Shown here piece after piece: positions 33,109-42,490 of a DNA stretch of 64,000 nucleotides. Under the pieces are notes generated by a model. That model was given only the letters and a program-made list of their open reading frames with translations, did no database searches and was not told where the DNA came from. The stretch is from Salinisphaera sp002433465 (lineage in GTDB: Bacteria; Pseudomonadota; Gammaproteobacteria; Nevskiales; Salinisphaeraceae). Positions within the stretch are counted from its first letter, which is position 1. Every line of letters starts with the position of its first letter. A program made the position numbers and the translations under genes. Location: NCBI RefSeq assembly GCF_040361435.1, contig NZ_APNL01000005.1:1-64000 (forward strand). The letters run 5' to 3'.

Positions 33109-34281
33109 ATGAAGCTTGTCAGAGCACAGGGCATGATACCGAAGCCACCCGAGCACGTCGTCACGATCACCGATGGCGCGGCGCTCGCCGACTTCGCCGC
33201 GCGCATGCGAAAGCGCGACTGGATCGCCGTGGATACCGAATTCCTGCGCGAGAGCACGTACTACCCGAAGCTGTGTCTGGTGCAGATCGCCGACGCCGAG
33301 GAAGTCGGACTCATCGATGTAATCGCGCTCGACGATCTCGAACCGCTGGCCGCCCTGCTCGCCGATACCAACGTACTCAAGGTGTTTCATTCCGCCGAGC
33401 AGGATCTGGAAGTGCTCTACCAGCGCTTCGGCGCCCTGCCCGCACCGCTGTTCGATACCCAGGTTGCTGCGCCCCTGCTCGGCCTCGACGACCAGATGGG
33501 CTATGCCCGCCTGATCGATGCCCTGCTGAATATCGACCTGCCCAAGGCCCATACCCGCACCGACTGGAGCAAACGCCCGCTGCCCGACGGCGCGCTGGAC
33601 TATGCGGCCGACGACGTACGGTATCTGGCGGTGGCCTATCACGTCATCGGCCAGAAACTGGTCGAACACGAGCGCGAAGCCTGGCTGGCCGAGGACTTCG
33701 AACGCATGATCGACACGCAACGCTTCGATGTGGACACCACGCAGGCCTGGCGGCGTATCAAGAGCTGGCATCGGCTCAAGCCCGCCCAGCAGCAGGCATT
33801 GGCCGTCATCGCCGACTGGCGCGAACGTGAAGCCATGGCCAGCGACCGCCCACGCCGCTGGATTCTTGCCGATGATGCGGTTGTCGAACTGGCCAAACGC
33901 GGGCCCCGGGATACCGAGGCCATGAGCGAGATCCGGGCGCTGCCGGCCAAGACCCGGGGCCGCCATGGCGAGGCCCTTCTCGCCTGCCTGCAGGAGGCCG
34001 CCGAACGCCCGGCCGAGCCGATCGCTCCGCTACCGACACCCCCGAGCGACGAAGAAAAACGCCTCATCAAGATCGGTATGGATACGCTGGCCGAGCGTGC
34101 CGAAAGCCATGATATCGCCGCCTCGGCATTGGCCAGCCGCAAGGAAATCGCCGCACTGGTTGCCGGCGAGCGCGAGCTGCGCCTGCTCGGCGGCTGGCGC
34201 GCGGGCGTTGCCGGCGAGGCCGTACTCGCGGCCATAAAAAACGCCGAAGCCGCATCCGGCTCCGGCGTATCGGGTTCCTAG
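33109..34281 (+). CDS. rnd: Ribonuclease D
   Basis: RNase D is a 3'-5' exonuclease that matures tRNA and other small RNAs. The 390-residue protein has the DEDDy catalytic residues in IAVDTEFLRE, VFHSAEQDLEVL and YAADDVRYL, then a helical HRDC domain (RIKSWHRLKPAQQQALAVIADWREREA). A second in-frame ATG eight codons on (33133) could be the start. The last codons contain a hairpin that serves as terminator for the convergent adk gene. Confidence 0.94.
   Translation: MKLVRAQGMIPKPPEHVVTITDGAALADFAARMRKRDWIAVDTEFLRESTYYPKLCLVQIADAEEVGLIDVIALDDLEPLAALLADTNVLKVFHSAEQDLEVLYQRFGALPAPLFDTQVAAPLLGLDDQMGYARLIDALLNIDLPKAHTRTDWSKRPLPDGALDYAADDVRYLAVAYHVIGQKLVEHEREAWLAEDFERMIDTQRFDVDTTQAWRRIKSWHRLKPAQQQALAVIADWREREAMASDRPRRWILADDAVVELAKRGPRDTEAMSEIRALPAKTRGRHGEALLACLQEAAERPAEPIAPLPTPPSDEEKRLIKIGMDTLAERAESHDIAASALASRKEIAALVAGERELRLLGGWRAGVAGEAVLAAIKNAEAASGSGVSGS
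34235..34268 (-). terminator. adk terminator embedded in the 3' end of rnd
   Basis: On the minus strand a 12-bp stem (ACGCCGGAGCCG with CGGCTTCGGCGT, one G-T pair) and 4-nt loop are followed by a run of T. The stem is at 34241-34268 and the T-tract at 34235-34240. It lies 26 nt past the adk stop and wholly inside the coding sequence of rnd. Confidence 0.8.
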
Positions 34282-34293
34282 AATGCCTTGCGG

Positions 34294-34851
34294 TCAGCCG
34301 GCCGGCAGGGCGGCCTTGATACGGGCATAGATCTCGTCGACTTCGCCCACACCGGCCACCGCCGTAAGCAGACCCTTGTCTTCGTAGAACTTGACCAGCG
34401 GCTGGGTCTGTTCCTGATAGACCTTGAGCCGATTGCGAATGGTTTCTTCGTTGTCGTCGGCCCGGCCGCGCGCCATGAGCCGCTGCACGATCTCTTCGTT
34501 GTCGACCTTGATATGGACCACGCCCTGGAGCGGGCGATCCATCTCAGCCAGCAGTTCGTCCAGCGCCTTGGCCTGATCGAGGCTGCGCGGAAAACCATCC
34601 AGGATGAAGCCGTTCTCGGTGTCGTTCTCGGCCAGGCGCTCGCGAATCATGCCGACCACGATATCGTCGGAGACCAGCTCGCCGGCATCCATCGCCGACT
34701 TGGCCTTCTTGCCGAGTTCGGTCTCGTTGGCTACCGCGCTGCGTAGCAGATCGCCGGTGGAAATCTGCGGTACGCCGAATTCGGCGACCAGCTTTTCACT
34801 CTGCGTTCCCTTGCCCGACCCCGGGGCACCCAGCAGGACGATTTTCAGCAT
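34294..34851 (-). CDS. adk: Adenylate kinase, short form
   Basis: Adenylate kinase interconverts ATP, AMP and ADP. The 185-residue protein has the P-loop GAPGSGKGTQ, the AMP-binding STGDLLR and GFPRSLDQA motifs. The LID region is short (ARGRADDNEETIRNRL), without the ~30-residue insertion of E. coli adenylate kinase, as also seen in Xanthomonas. The ATG at 34851 is preferred to one five codons upstream because it opens directly into MLKIVLLGAPG. It is divergent from pfp and convergent with rnd. Confidence 0.95.
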   Translation of the reverse strand: MLKIVLLGAPGSGKGTQSEKLVAEFGVPQISTGDLLRSAVANETELGKKAKSAMDAGELVSDDIVVGMIRERLAENDTENGFILDGFPRSLDQAKALDELLAEMDRPLQGVVHIKVDNEEIVQRLMARGRADDNEETIRNRLKVYQEQTQPLVKFYEDKGLLTAVAGVGEVDEIYARIKAALPAG

Positions 34852-34972
34852 GATTTCTCCGCGCACGGCTTGGCGTTGTCACAACCAGAAGGTAGAGCGT
34901 TCGGCGCACACAAACCCGAGCACGCGCACGAACGAACGGCCGACGTTAATGATTCGCCTTGGGCAAGTCAAT

Positions 34973-35001
34973 TTTCGAGACCCGCGACTCTCAAGTATGC
35001 T
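34973..35001 (+). promoter_or_regulatory. Candidate sigma-70 promoter for pfp
   Basis: TTTCGA and TATGCT are spaced 17 nt, with the -10 ending 32 nt before the pfp start codon. It is a modest match. Confidence 0.4.
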
Positions 35002-35033
35002 TTGCGGCGCATCTGATCAGCCAGGATGAACCC

Positions 35034-36296
35034 ATGACCCGAAAGAATGCCTTCTATGCCCAGAGCGGCGGCGTGACTGCCGTCATCAACGCCTCGGCCG
35101 CCGGCGTGATCGAAGCCGCGCGCGAACACAGCGACAAGATCGGCACCGTTTATGCCGGGCGCGACGGTATCGTCGGCGCGCTCACCGAGGATCTCATCGA
35201 TACCTCGGCCGAATCCGCCGGTGCGATCGCCGCACTCAAGCACACCCCGGCCGGCGCCTTCGGGTCGGCGCGCTACAAGCTCAAGGGCCTTGACGACAAC
35301 CGTGCCCAGTACGAACGCCTGATCGAGGTCTTCAAGGCCCACGATATCGGCTATTTCTTCTACAACGGCGGCGGCGATTCGGCTGATACCTGCCTCAAGA
35401 TCAGCCAGCTGTCGGAAAAGATGGGCTACCCGATCCAGGCGATCCACGTCCCCAAGACCATGGACAACGACCTGCCGCATACCGACTGCTCGCCCGGCTT
35501 CGGCAGCGTAGCCAAATACACCGCGGTATCCATTCGCGAGGCCGGTTTCGACCTGGCCAGCATGTGCAAGACCTCGACCAAGGTGTTCATCCTGGAAGTC
35601 ATGGGCCGGCATGCCGGCTGGACCGCGGCCGCGGGCGGCCTGGCCAGCGAGGCCGACGGCCAGGATCCGCACGTGCTGCTGTTCCCCGAAATCGCCTTCG
35701 ACGAGGAAAAATTCCTGGCCAAGGTCGATGACACGGTCAAGCGCCACGGCTATTGCACCATCGTGGCCTCCGAGGGCGTACGCAACGCCGACGGCGAGTT
35801 CCTCTCCGACGCCGGCAGCACCGATGCCTTCGGCCACAAGCAGCTTGGCGGCATGGCGCCGACGCTGGCCGAGCTGATCAAGAACAAGCTCGGCTACAAA
35901 TACCACTACGCGATCGCCGACTATCTCATGCGCGCGGCACGCCATATCGCCTCCCAGACCGACGTGGAACAGGCCTATGCCGTGGGCCGCGCCGCGGTGG
36001 AATACGCGGTGGCCGGCAAGTCCGGGATCATGGTCTCGATCGTGCGCGAATCCGACGAGCCCTATCGCTGGACCATCGGCGAAGCGCCGCTGGATGAAGT
36101 GGCCAACGTCGAGAAGATGATGCCGCGCGAATTCATCAGCGAAGACGGCTTTCATATCACCGAAGCCGCCCGGCGCTATCTCAAGCCGTTGATCGCCGGC
36201 GAATCCTATCCGCCCTATGCCGACGGGCTGCCGCAGTACGCACGCCTGAAGAACGTCGCCGTGGAAAAGAAGCTCAGCGAGGGGTTCGAGGTCTGA
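35034..36296 (+). CDS. pfp: Pyrophosphate-dependent 6-phosphofructokinase
   Basis: This enzyme reversibly phosphorylates fructose-6-phosphate using PPi. The 420-residue protein has the PFK motifs with two PPi-type markers: Asp in the NGGGDSADTC loop at the position that is Gly in ATP enzymes, and Lys in PKTMDND where ATP enzymes have PGTIDND. MGRHAGW and the sugar-phosphate region are also conserved. The ATG at 35034 follows an AGGA and fits MTRKNAFYAQSGG. It is followed 75 nt later by a soluble pyrophosphatase, which competes for the same substrate. Confidence 0.92.
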   Translation: MTRKNAFYAQSGGVTAVINASAAGVIEAAREHSDKIGTVYAGRDGIVGALTEDLIDTSAESAGAIAALKHTPAGAFGSARYKLKGLDDNRAQYERLIEVFKAHDIGYFFYNGGGDSADTCLKISQLSEKMGYPIQAIHVPKTMDNDLPHTDCSPGFGSVAKYTAVSIREAGFDLASMCKTSTKVFILEVMGRHAGWTAAAGGLASEADGQDPHVLLFPEIAFDEEKFLAKVDDTVKRHGYCTIVASEGVRNADGEFLSDAGSTDAFGHKQLGGMAPTLAELIKNKLGYKYHYAIADYLMRAARHIASQTDVEQAYAVGRAAVEYAVAGKSGIMVSIVRESDEPYRWTIGEAPLDEVANVEKMMPREFISEDGFHITEAARRYLKPLIAGESYPPYADGLPQYARLKNVAVEKKLSEGFEV

Positions 36297-36321
36297 AACC
36301 ACTCAGCGGCAAGTCATCGGT

Positions 36322-36327
36322 TACAAT
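36322..36327 (+). promoter_or_regulatory. Candidate -10 box for ppa
   Basis: TACAAT lies 44 nt upstream of the ppa start codon. No good -35 is seen. Confidence 0.3.
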
Positions 36328-36371
36328 CGGTCGCCACAAATTCGATTATTCACCTTCGCAAGGGGTCTGCA

Positions 36372-36905
36372 ATGGGCTTTGAAGCCATTACACCGGGCAA
36401 GAAAGCACCGGACGAAGTCAACGTCGTTATCGAGATCGTGGAAGGCTCGAGCTCGGTCAAGTACGAAGTCGACAAGGACACCAACTGTCTCATGGTCGAC
36501 CGCTTCATGAACGTGGCCATGCACTACCCGGCCAACTACGGTTTCGTGCCGCAGACGCTGTACGACGACGGCGACCCGGTCGACGTGCTGGTGCTCACCC
36601 CCGAGCCGATCGTACCCGGCTGCGTGATCAAGGCACGTCCGGTGGCCGTACTCGGCACCGAGGACGAATCCGGCCTGGATGCCAAGATCCTGTGCGTACC
36701 CACCGACAAGATCGCCACCGACTATTACAAGGACATCAAGGATCTGGGCGACGTCGACGAACGCCTGAAAAACAAGATCCAGCACTTCTTCGAGCATTAC
36801 AAGGATCACGAAGAAGGCAAGTGGGTGAAGATCACCGGCTGGGAAGGCGCTGAAAAAGCCAAGGCCGAAATCAACAAGTCGATCGAGGCCTACAACAAGG
36901 GCTGA
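36372..36905 (+). CDS. ppa: Inorganic pyrophosphatase (family I)
   Basis: Ppa hydrolyses PPi in the cytoplasm. The 177-residue protein has the family I signature DDGDPVDVLVL with its metal-binding aspartates, preceded by MHYPANYGFVPQTL, and the C-terminal HFFEHYKDHEEGKWVKITGW. Its place next to the PPi-consuming phosphofructokinase suggests the cell balances PPi use between glycolysis and hydrolysis. A strong intrinsic terminator follows. Confidence 0.96.
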   Translation: MGFEAITPGKKAPDEVNVVIEIVEGSSSVKYEVDKDTNCLMVDRFMNVAMHYPANYGFVPQTLYDDGDPVDVLVLTPEPIVPGCVIKARPVAVLGTEDESGLDAKILCVPTDKIATDYYKDIKDLGDVDERLKNKIQHFFEHYKDHEEGKWVKITGWEGAEKAKAEINKSIEAYNKG

Positions 36906-36968
36906 TCGACCTACGGCCGCTGTCAGTCCCGATGCCTGAAGGCATCGACGGGCTGCACAGACCGAAAC

Positions 36969-37000
36969 GCCCCCGACCGGTTCGCCGGCGGGGGCTTTTT
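36969..37000 (+). terminator. Intrinsic terminator of ppa
   Basis: The GC-rich stem pairs GCCCCCG with CGGGGGC and CCGG with CCGG, with one bulged A and a TTCG loop, and is followed by five T. Confidence 0.92.
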
Positions 37001-37011
37001 CGTATGCGCGT

Positions 37012-37040
37012 TTTGCGCGCCTTCGCGTTCATTTGCGGAC
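37012..37040 (+). repeat. TTTGCG-phase dispersed repeat, copy 4
   Basis: TTTGCG, TTCGCG and TTTGCG occur at 37012, 37022 and 37032, again exactly 10 nt apart and ending GGAC. It shares 19 consecutive bases with copy 3, 12 kb away. It lies 12 nt after the ppa terminator. Confidence 0.8.
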
Positions 37041-37093
37041 AACCTGCCCATCGAGCGCGGCCAACCGAGTTCCATACATAAGAAGGGGCCCGA

Positions 37094-37609
37094 CTAGCGC
37101 TCGGTCAGGCGTGGCAGCAGCTCCTGCAGATTACAGGGCCGGGTACGGGCATCGATCTGATCCGCGATGAGCTTGTCCCAGCCGTCGGCACAGGCGCCGG
37201 TCGAGCCCGGCAGACAGAAGATGAACGTCGCCTTGGCCACGCCGGCGATCGCGCGCGACTGCAACGTCGACGTGCCGATCGTGTCGTAGGACAGCACCCG
37301 GAACATCTCGCCGAAGCCGTCGATACGCCGGTCGAAAAGCACCTCGACCGCCTGCGGGGTGACATCGCGCCCGGTCAGCCCGGTCCCGCCGGTGGTGATG
37401 ACCACATCCGGCTTTTCGTCCGCGATCCAGCGTGCGACCCGGGCCCGAATTTCGTGCATGTCGTCGGTACAGATGGCCTTTTCGTACAAATGGTGGCCGG
37501 CGGCCTCGATCCGATCGACCAGCAGCCGACCCGACTTGTCGCTGGCCTCGGTTCGGGTATCCGATACCGTGAGTACGGCGATATGCAAAGGGACGAATCG
37601 ATCGCTCAT
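37094..37609 (-). CDS. moaB: Molybdenum cofactor biosynthesis protein MoaB
   Basis: MoaB belongs to the MogA/MoaB family that binds molybdopterin and, in most species, adenylates it before molybdenum insertion. The 171-residue protein has IAVLTVSDTRTEASDKSG, the conserved TTGGTGLTGRDVTPQAV and FCLPGSTGACADGWDKLIADQID. The ATG at 37609 follows an AGGA. No other molybdopterin gene is in the window, so it stands alone here. Confidence 0.93.
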   Translation of the reverse strand: MSDRFVPLHIAVLTVSDTRTEASDKSGRLLVDRIEAAGHHLYEKAICTDDMHEIRARVARWIADEKPDVVITTGGTGLTGRDVTPQAVEVLFDRRIDGFGEMFRVLSYDTIGTSTLQSRAIAGVAKATFIFCLPGSTGACADGWDKLIADQIDARTRPCNLQELLPRLTER

Positions 37610-37729
37610 GGCATGTCCTGGCGTGTACCTAAAGGCCGCCCACGATGCCACAAGGCGTTACGGGCATCGGCCGAAGCAAAGAAATGTTGTTTAGTCCGGC
37701 CGATGCGCCCGCGACGTTTGAAAACGCCG

Positions 37730-38860
37730 TCAGACCGGCGAGCCGGCCGAGGATTCATGCCGGGCCGCGGCGCGTCGACGGGCAGCCCCCTCGTCCTCGT
37801 CGAGGTCCTGTTCGATGAGGCCGAGCTTGCGCGCACGCCGCTTCCACTGTTCGCGTGCCATCACCCGCATGTCCTCGACCTTGTCACCCTCGTCCATGAT
37901 TTCCAGGCCGAGCATGGTTTCGACCACGTCTTCCATGGTCGCCACGCCCACGATATCGCCGTACTCGTCGACCACGACGGTCAGCTGCTGTTGGCGCTCG
38001 AGCAGATTGCGAAACAGCCCGTACAGCGACAGGGATTCGGGCACGACCAGCACATCGCGCTGAATCGCCGACAGCGCCGTATCGTGGCGATCGCGGGCGA
38101 TCTCGCTGAGCACGTCCGAGAGCAGCACGAAGCCGGTGATTTCGTGGCCGTCTTCGGAAAACACCGGCAGGCGCGAAATACGCCGCGTGCCCAGCGTTTC
38201 GAACACCTCGGTCACGGTCTGATTTTCGGTAAAGGCCATCATCACCACGCGCGGGGTGAGTACGTCCTTCACCCGCAGCGAGGGAAAGTGCAGCAGATTG
38301 CGCAGGATGCGCGATTCCTCGATATCGAATACGCCCTCGGCCTCGCCCTGGTCGGCCATGGCCTGGAACTCGTCGCGCGAGAAGGCCGGGCCGGTGTGCT
38401 TGGGGGTAAGCAGCTTGGTGATGACCATCGACAGCGCCACCAGCGGATAGAGCGCCTTGGTCATCCATTGCAGCAACAGCGCCGCCGTTGGCGCGAGCTG
38501 TTTCCAGTAGTTCGCACCGAGCGTTTTCGGGATGATTTCGGAAATAACGAGGATCAGCAGCGTGAGCACGATCGAAGTGGCGGTCAGATAGCCGTTACCG
38601 AAGACCTGCTGCGACTGCGCGCCCACGCCTGCCGCACCGATGGTGTGGGCGATGGTATTCAGACTCAAAAGCGCCGACAGCGGTCGATCGATATCCGACT
38701 TGAGCGAATCCAGGCGCTCGCCGACATGCCCGCCCTCCTTCTGCTTCAGGGCGATATACGAGGGCGTGATCGATAGCAGCACCGCTTCCAGCACCGAGCA
38801 AAGAAAGGACACGCCAAGCGCGAGAAGTAGATAGAGAAGAAGTAGCGCCATGTCACCCAT
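37730..38860 (-). CDS. CNNM-domain/CBS-pair membrane protein (HlyC/CorC family)
   Basis: The 376-residue protein has an N-terminal CNNM (DUF21) domain of about four hydrophobic segments, including LVISEIIPKTLGANYWKQLAPTAALLL, then two CBS domains (from about residue 200: VKDVLTPRVVMMAF, then DEYGDIVGVATMEDVVETMLG). The usual CorC/HlyC C-terminal domain is lacking; the tail is short and charged. Family members act in magnesium or cobalt efflux. The substrate here is not shown by the sequence. Confidence 0.85.
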   Translation of the reverse strand: MGDMALLLLYLLLALGVSFLCSVLEAVLLSITPSYIALKQKEGGHVGERLDSLKSDIDRPLSALLSLNTIAHTIGAAGVGAQSQQVFGNGYLTATSIVLTLLILVISEIIPKTLGANYWKQLAPTAALLLQWMTKALYPLVALSMVITKLLTPKHTGPAFSRDEFQAMADQGEAEGVFDIEESRILRNLLHFPSLRVKDVLTPRVVMMAFTENQTVTEVFETLGTRRISRLPVFSEDGHEITGFVLLSDVLSEIARDRHDTALSAIQRDVLVVPESLSLYGLFRNLLERQQQLTVVVDEYGDIVGVATMEDVVETMLGLEIMDEGDKVEDMRVMAREQWKRRARKLGLIEQDLDEDEGAARRRAAARHESSAGSPV

Positions 38861-39153
38861 ACTCGCTCACGCCCTCGCGGCGCGCGCATTGTTTTAGTTG
38901 ATTTGCCTGCACCCTGCGACACACCGTCGCCGGATTCGTTCTAGTTCGCGGCTATCGTTCAGTCATCCCGGCGCGTATAGTGGGCTATTCGGCCCGGCGC
39001 CCGCGCTTTATCGCGGTGTACGCCACGCTCGCCCCCGCGAGCCGGTCGTTGCAGCCCTGCGTTTTCTCGCGGCGCTGCGATCCACGCCATCATGCCATGC
39101 GGCAGCGGATGTCTCGTGTTCATGATGTGCCGCAGCCCAATGGAAGACTCTCT

Positions 39154-40470
<1,317 letters not shown>

Positions 40471-40493
40471 GCCGACCCGTTCGCTGACCCGAT

Positions 40494-40516
40494 TCGGCCC
40501 GCCACGCGCGGGCCGA
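40494..40516 (+). terminator. Terminator candidate after rhlE
   Basis: A perfect 9-bp stem (TCGGCCCGC/GCGGGCCGA) with a 5-nt loop is followed by a weak T-rich run (TTCATTT). Confidence 0.6.
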
Positions 40517-40547
40517 TTCATTTCCGGGCCGAATAGCCCGCCTCATT

Positions 40548-40553
40548 TACAAT
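40548..40553 (+). promoter_or_regulatory. Candidate -10 box close to the ABC-F start codon
   Basis: TACAAT ends 7 nt before the ATG at 40561. If used, the mRNA would have almost no leader. Confidence 0.3.
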
Positions 40554-40560
40554 AGCGCCC

Positions 40561-42456
40561 ATGATCGCTTTCAAAGACCTCACCCTGCGCCGTGGATCGC
40601 GCAAGCTGCTGGAAAAAGTCAACGTGCGTTTCCAGCCCGGCCAGCGTATCGGCATCGTGGGCCAGAACGGCACCGGCAAGTCCAGCCTGTTCGCCATGAT
40701 GCTCGGCGAGCTCTCGCCCGATGCCGGCGAGGCCGAGATTCCGGCGCATCTGGATATTGCCACGGTGCGTCAGCACACCCCGGCCGGCGAACAATCCGCG
40801 CTGGATTTCGTGCTCGATGGCGACACCGAACTACGCGCGGTCGAAGCCAAGCTTGCCAAGGCCGAGGCAGAAGTCGACGGCAATGCCATGGCCGAACTGC
40901 ATGGCCGCATGGCCGAGATCGACGGCTACTCGGCTACCGCCCGGGCGGCTAAGCTGCTGCACGGGCTGGGCTTCGCGCCGGACACCCATCGAGCACCGCT
41001 GGATTCGTTTTCCGGCGGCTGGCGCATGCGCCTGAACCTGGCCGCCGCGCTCATGCGCCGCTGCGACCTGCTGCTGCTCGACGAGCCGACCAACCATCTG
41101 GATATGGACGCGGTGTTCTGGCTGCAGGAATACCTGGCCAGCCACCCTGCCACGCTGATCATCATTTCGCATGACCGCGATTTTCTCGATGCCCTGATCA
41201 GCCATACGCTGCATCTGGAAGGCGGGCGCGCGACGCTCTATACCGGCAACTACTCCGAGTTCGAGAGCATGCGCGCCGAGGCCAAGCTGCAACAGCAGGC
41301 CGTCTACGAAAACCAGCAGAAAAAGCTCGCCCAACTCCAGGATTTCGTCGACCGCTTTCGGGCGAAGGCAACCAAGGCGCGCCAGGCCCAGAGCAAGCTC
41401 AAGCAGATGGAGCGCATGGAAAAAGTCGAGGCGGCGCACTGGGATACGCCGTTCTCCTTCAATTTCCGCACCCCCGACCGCCTGCCCGAGACCCTGCTGC
41501 GGCTGGACAACGCCGATACCGGCTACGACGGCGTGGCCCTGGTCGGCGGCATCAAGATGCAGATCGTGCCGGGTGACCGGCTGGCAATTCTCGGCCGCAA
41601 CGGCGCCGGCAAGTCCACGGTCATGAAGCTGCTCGCCGGGGAGATGGCCCCGATCAGCGGCGACGTCCAGCACGACAAATACACCCGCGTGGGCTATTTC
41701 GCCCAGCACCAGCTGGAAGTGCTCGACGACAACGCCAGTGCCGCCACCCACCTGCAACGCCAGGCGCCGCGCGCCTCCGAACAGGAGATCCGCGACTTTC
41801 TCGGCGGCTTCGATTTCCACGGCGACAAGGCCCTGGAGCCCATCGCCCCCTTCTCGGGCGGCGAAAAGGCCCGCCTTGCGCTCGCCCTGGTGGTTTACGA
41901 CAAGCCCAATCTGCTCCTGCTCGACGAGCCGACCAACCATCTCGATCTGGACATGCGCCACGCCCTGGAAACCGCGCTCGCCGGCTATACCGGTGCGGTG
42001 ATCATGATCGCCCATGATCGTCACCTTATCGATGCCACCTGCGACCAGCTCTGGCGCGTCGACGACGGCACGCTCATGCCCTTCGACGGCGATCTGGACG
42101 ACTATGCCAAGTGGCTGACCCGCCAGAACGCCGCCCGCGAAGGCAGCGACAAGCCCAAAAAGGCCACCACGCCCGGCGGCAGTGGCGCGGATGCCCGTCG
42201 CGATGCCGCCGCCCAGCGGGAACGCGAAAAGCCCCTGCGCCGCGCGCTCAAGCAGGCCGAGTCCGATATGGCCAAGTTCGAGGAAAAGATCGCCGCCATC
42301 GAAAAGGAAATGGCCAAGCCCAGCGTCTACGGCAACAAGACCGAGATTGCACGCCTGTCGCAGGAACAGGGCAAGCTGCGCAAACAGCTCGACAAGGCCG
42401 AGGCGCAATGGATGGAAAACGCCGAGGCACTGGAACAGGCCCAGGCCACCTCCTGA
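40561..42456 (+). CDS. ABC-F family ATPase (YheS-like)
   Basis: ABC-F proteins bind the ribosomal E site and have no membrane domain. The 631-residue protein has two ATPase cassettes: Walker A GQNGTGKSS and GRNGAGKST, signatures FSGGWRMRLNLA and FSGGEKARLALA, and Walker B LLLLDEPTNHLD twice. The linker between them is the charged P-site tether (QQKKLAQLQDFVDRFRAKATKARQAQ). A C-terminal charged extension (about residues 525-630) is a coiled coil. The features place it with E. coli YheS, a translation factor of poorly defined role. Confidence 0.9.
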   Translation: MIAFKDLTLRRGSRKLLEKVNVRFQPGQRIGIVGQNGTGKSSLFAMMLGELSPDAGEAEIPAHLDIATVRQHTPAGEQSALDFVLDGDTELRAVEAKLAKAEAEVDGNAMAELHGRMAEIDGYSATARAAKLLHGLGFAPDTHRAPLDSFSGGWRMRLNLAAALMRRCDLLLLDEPTNHLDMDAVFWLQEYLASHPATLIIISHDRDFLDALISHTLHLEGGRATLYTGNYSEFESMRAEAKLQQQAVYENQQKKLAQLQDFVDRFRAKATKARQAQSKLKQMERMEKVEAAHWDTPFSFNFRTPDRLPETLLRLDNADTGYDGVALVGGIKMQIVPGDRLAILGRNGAGKSTVMKLLAGEMAPISGDVQHDKYTRVGYFAQHQLEVLDDNASAATHLQRQAPRASEQEIRDFLGGFDFHGDKALEPIAPFSGGEKARLALALVVYDKPNLLLLDEPTNHLDLDMRHALETALAGYTGAVIMIAHDRHLIDATCDQLWRVDDGTLMPFDGDLDDYAKWLTRQNAAREGSDKPKKATTPGGSGADARRDAAAQREREKPLRRALKQAESDMAKFEEKIAAIEKEMAKPSVYGNKTEIARLSQEQGKLRKQLDKAEAQWMENAEALEQAQATS

Positions 42457-42490
42457 GCGTTTGCAACCAACGCCGCCCAACGAGTAGCCG

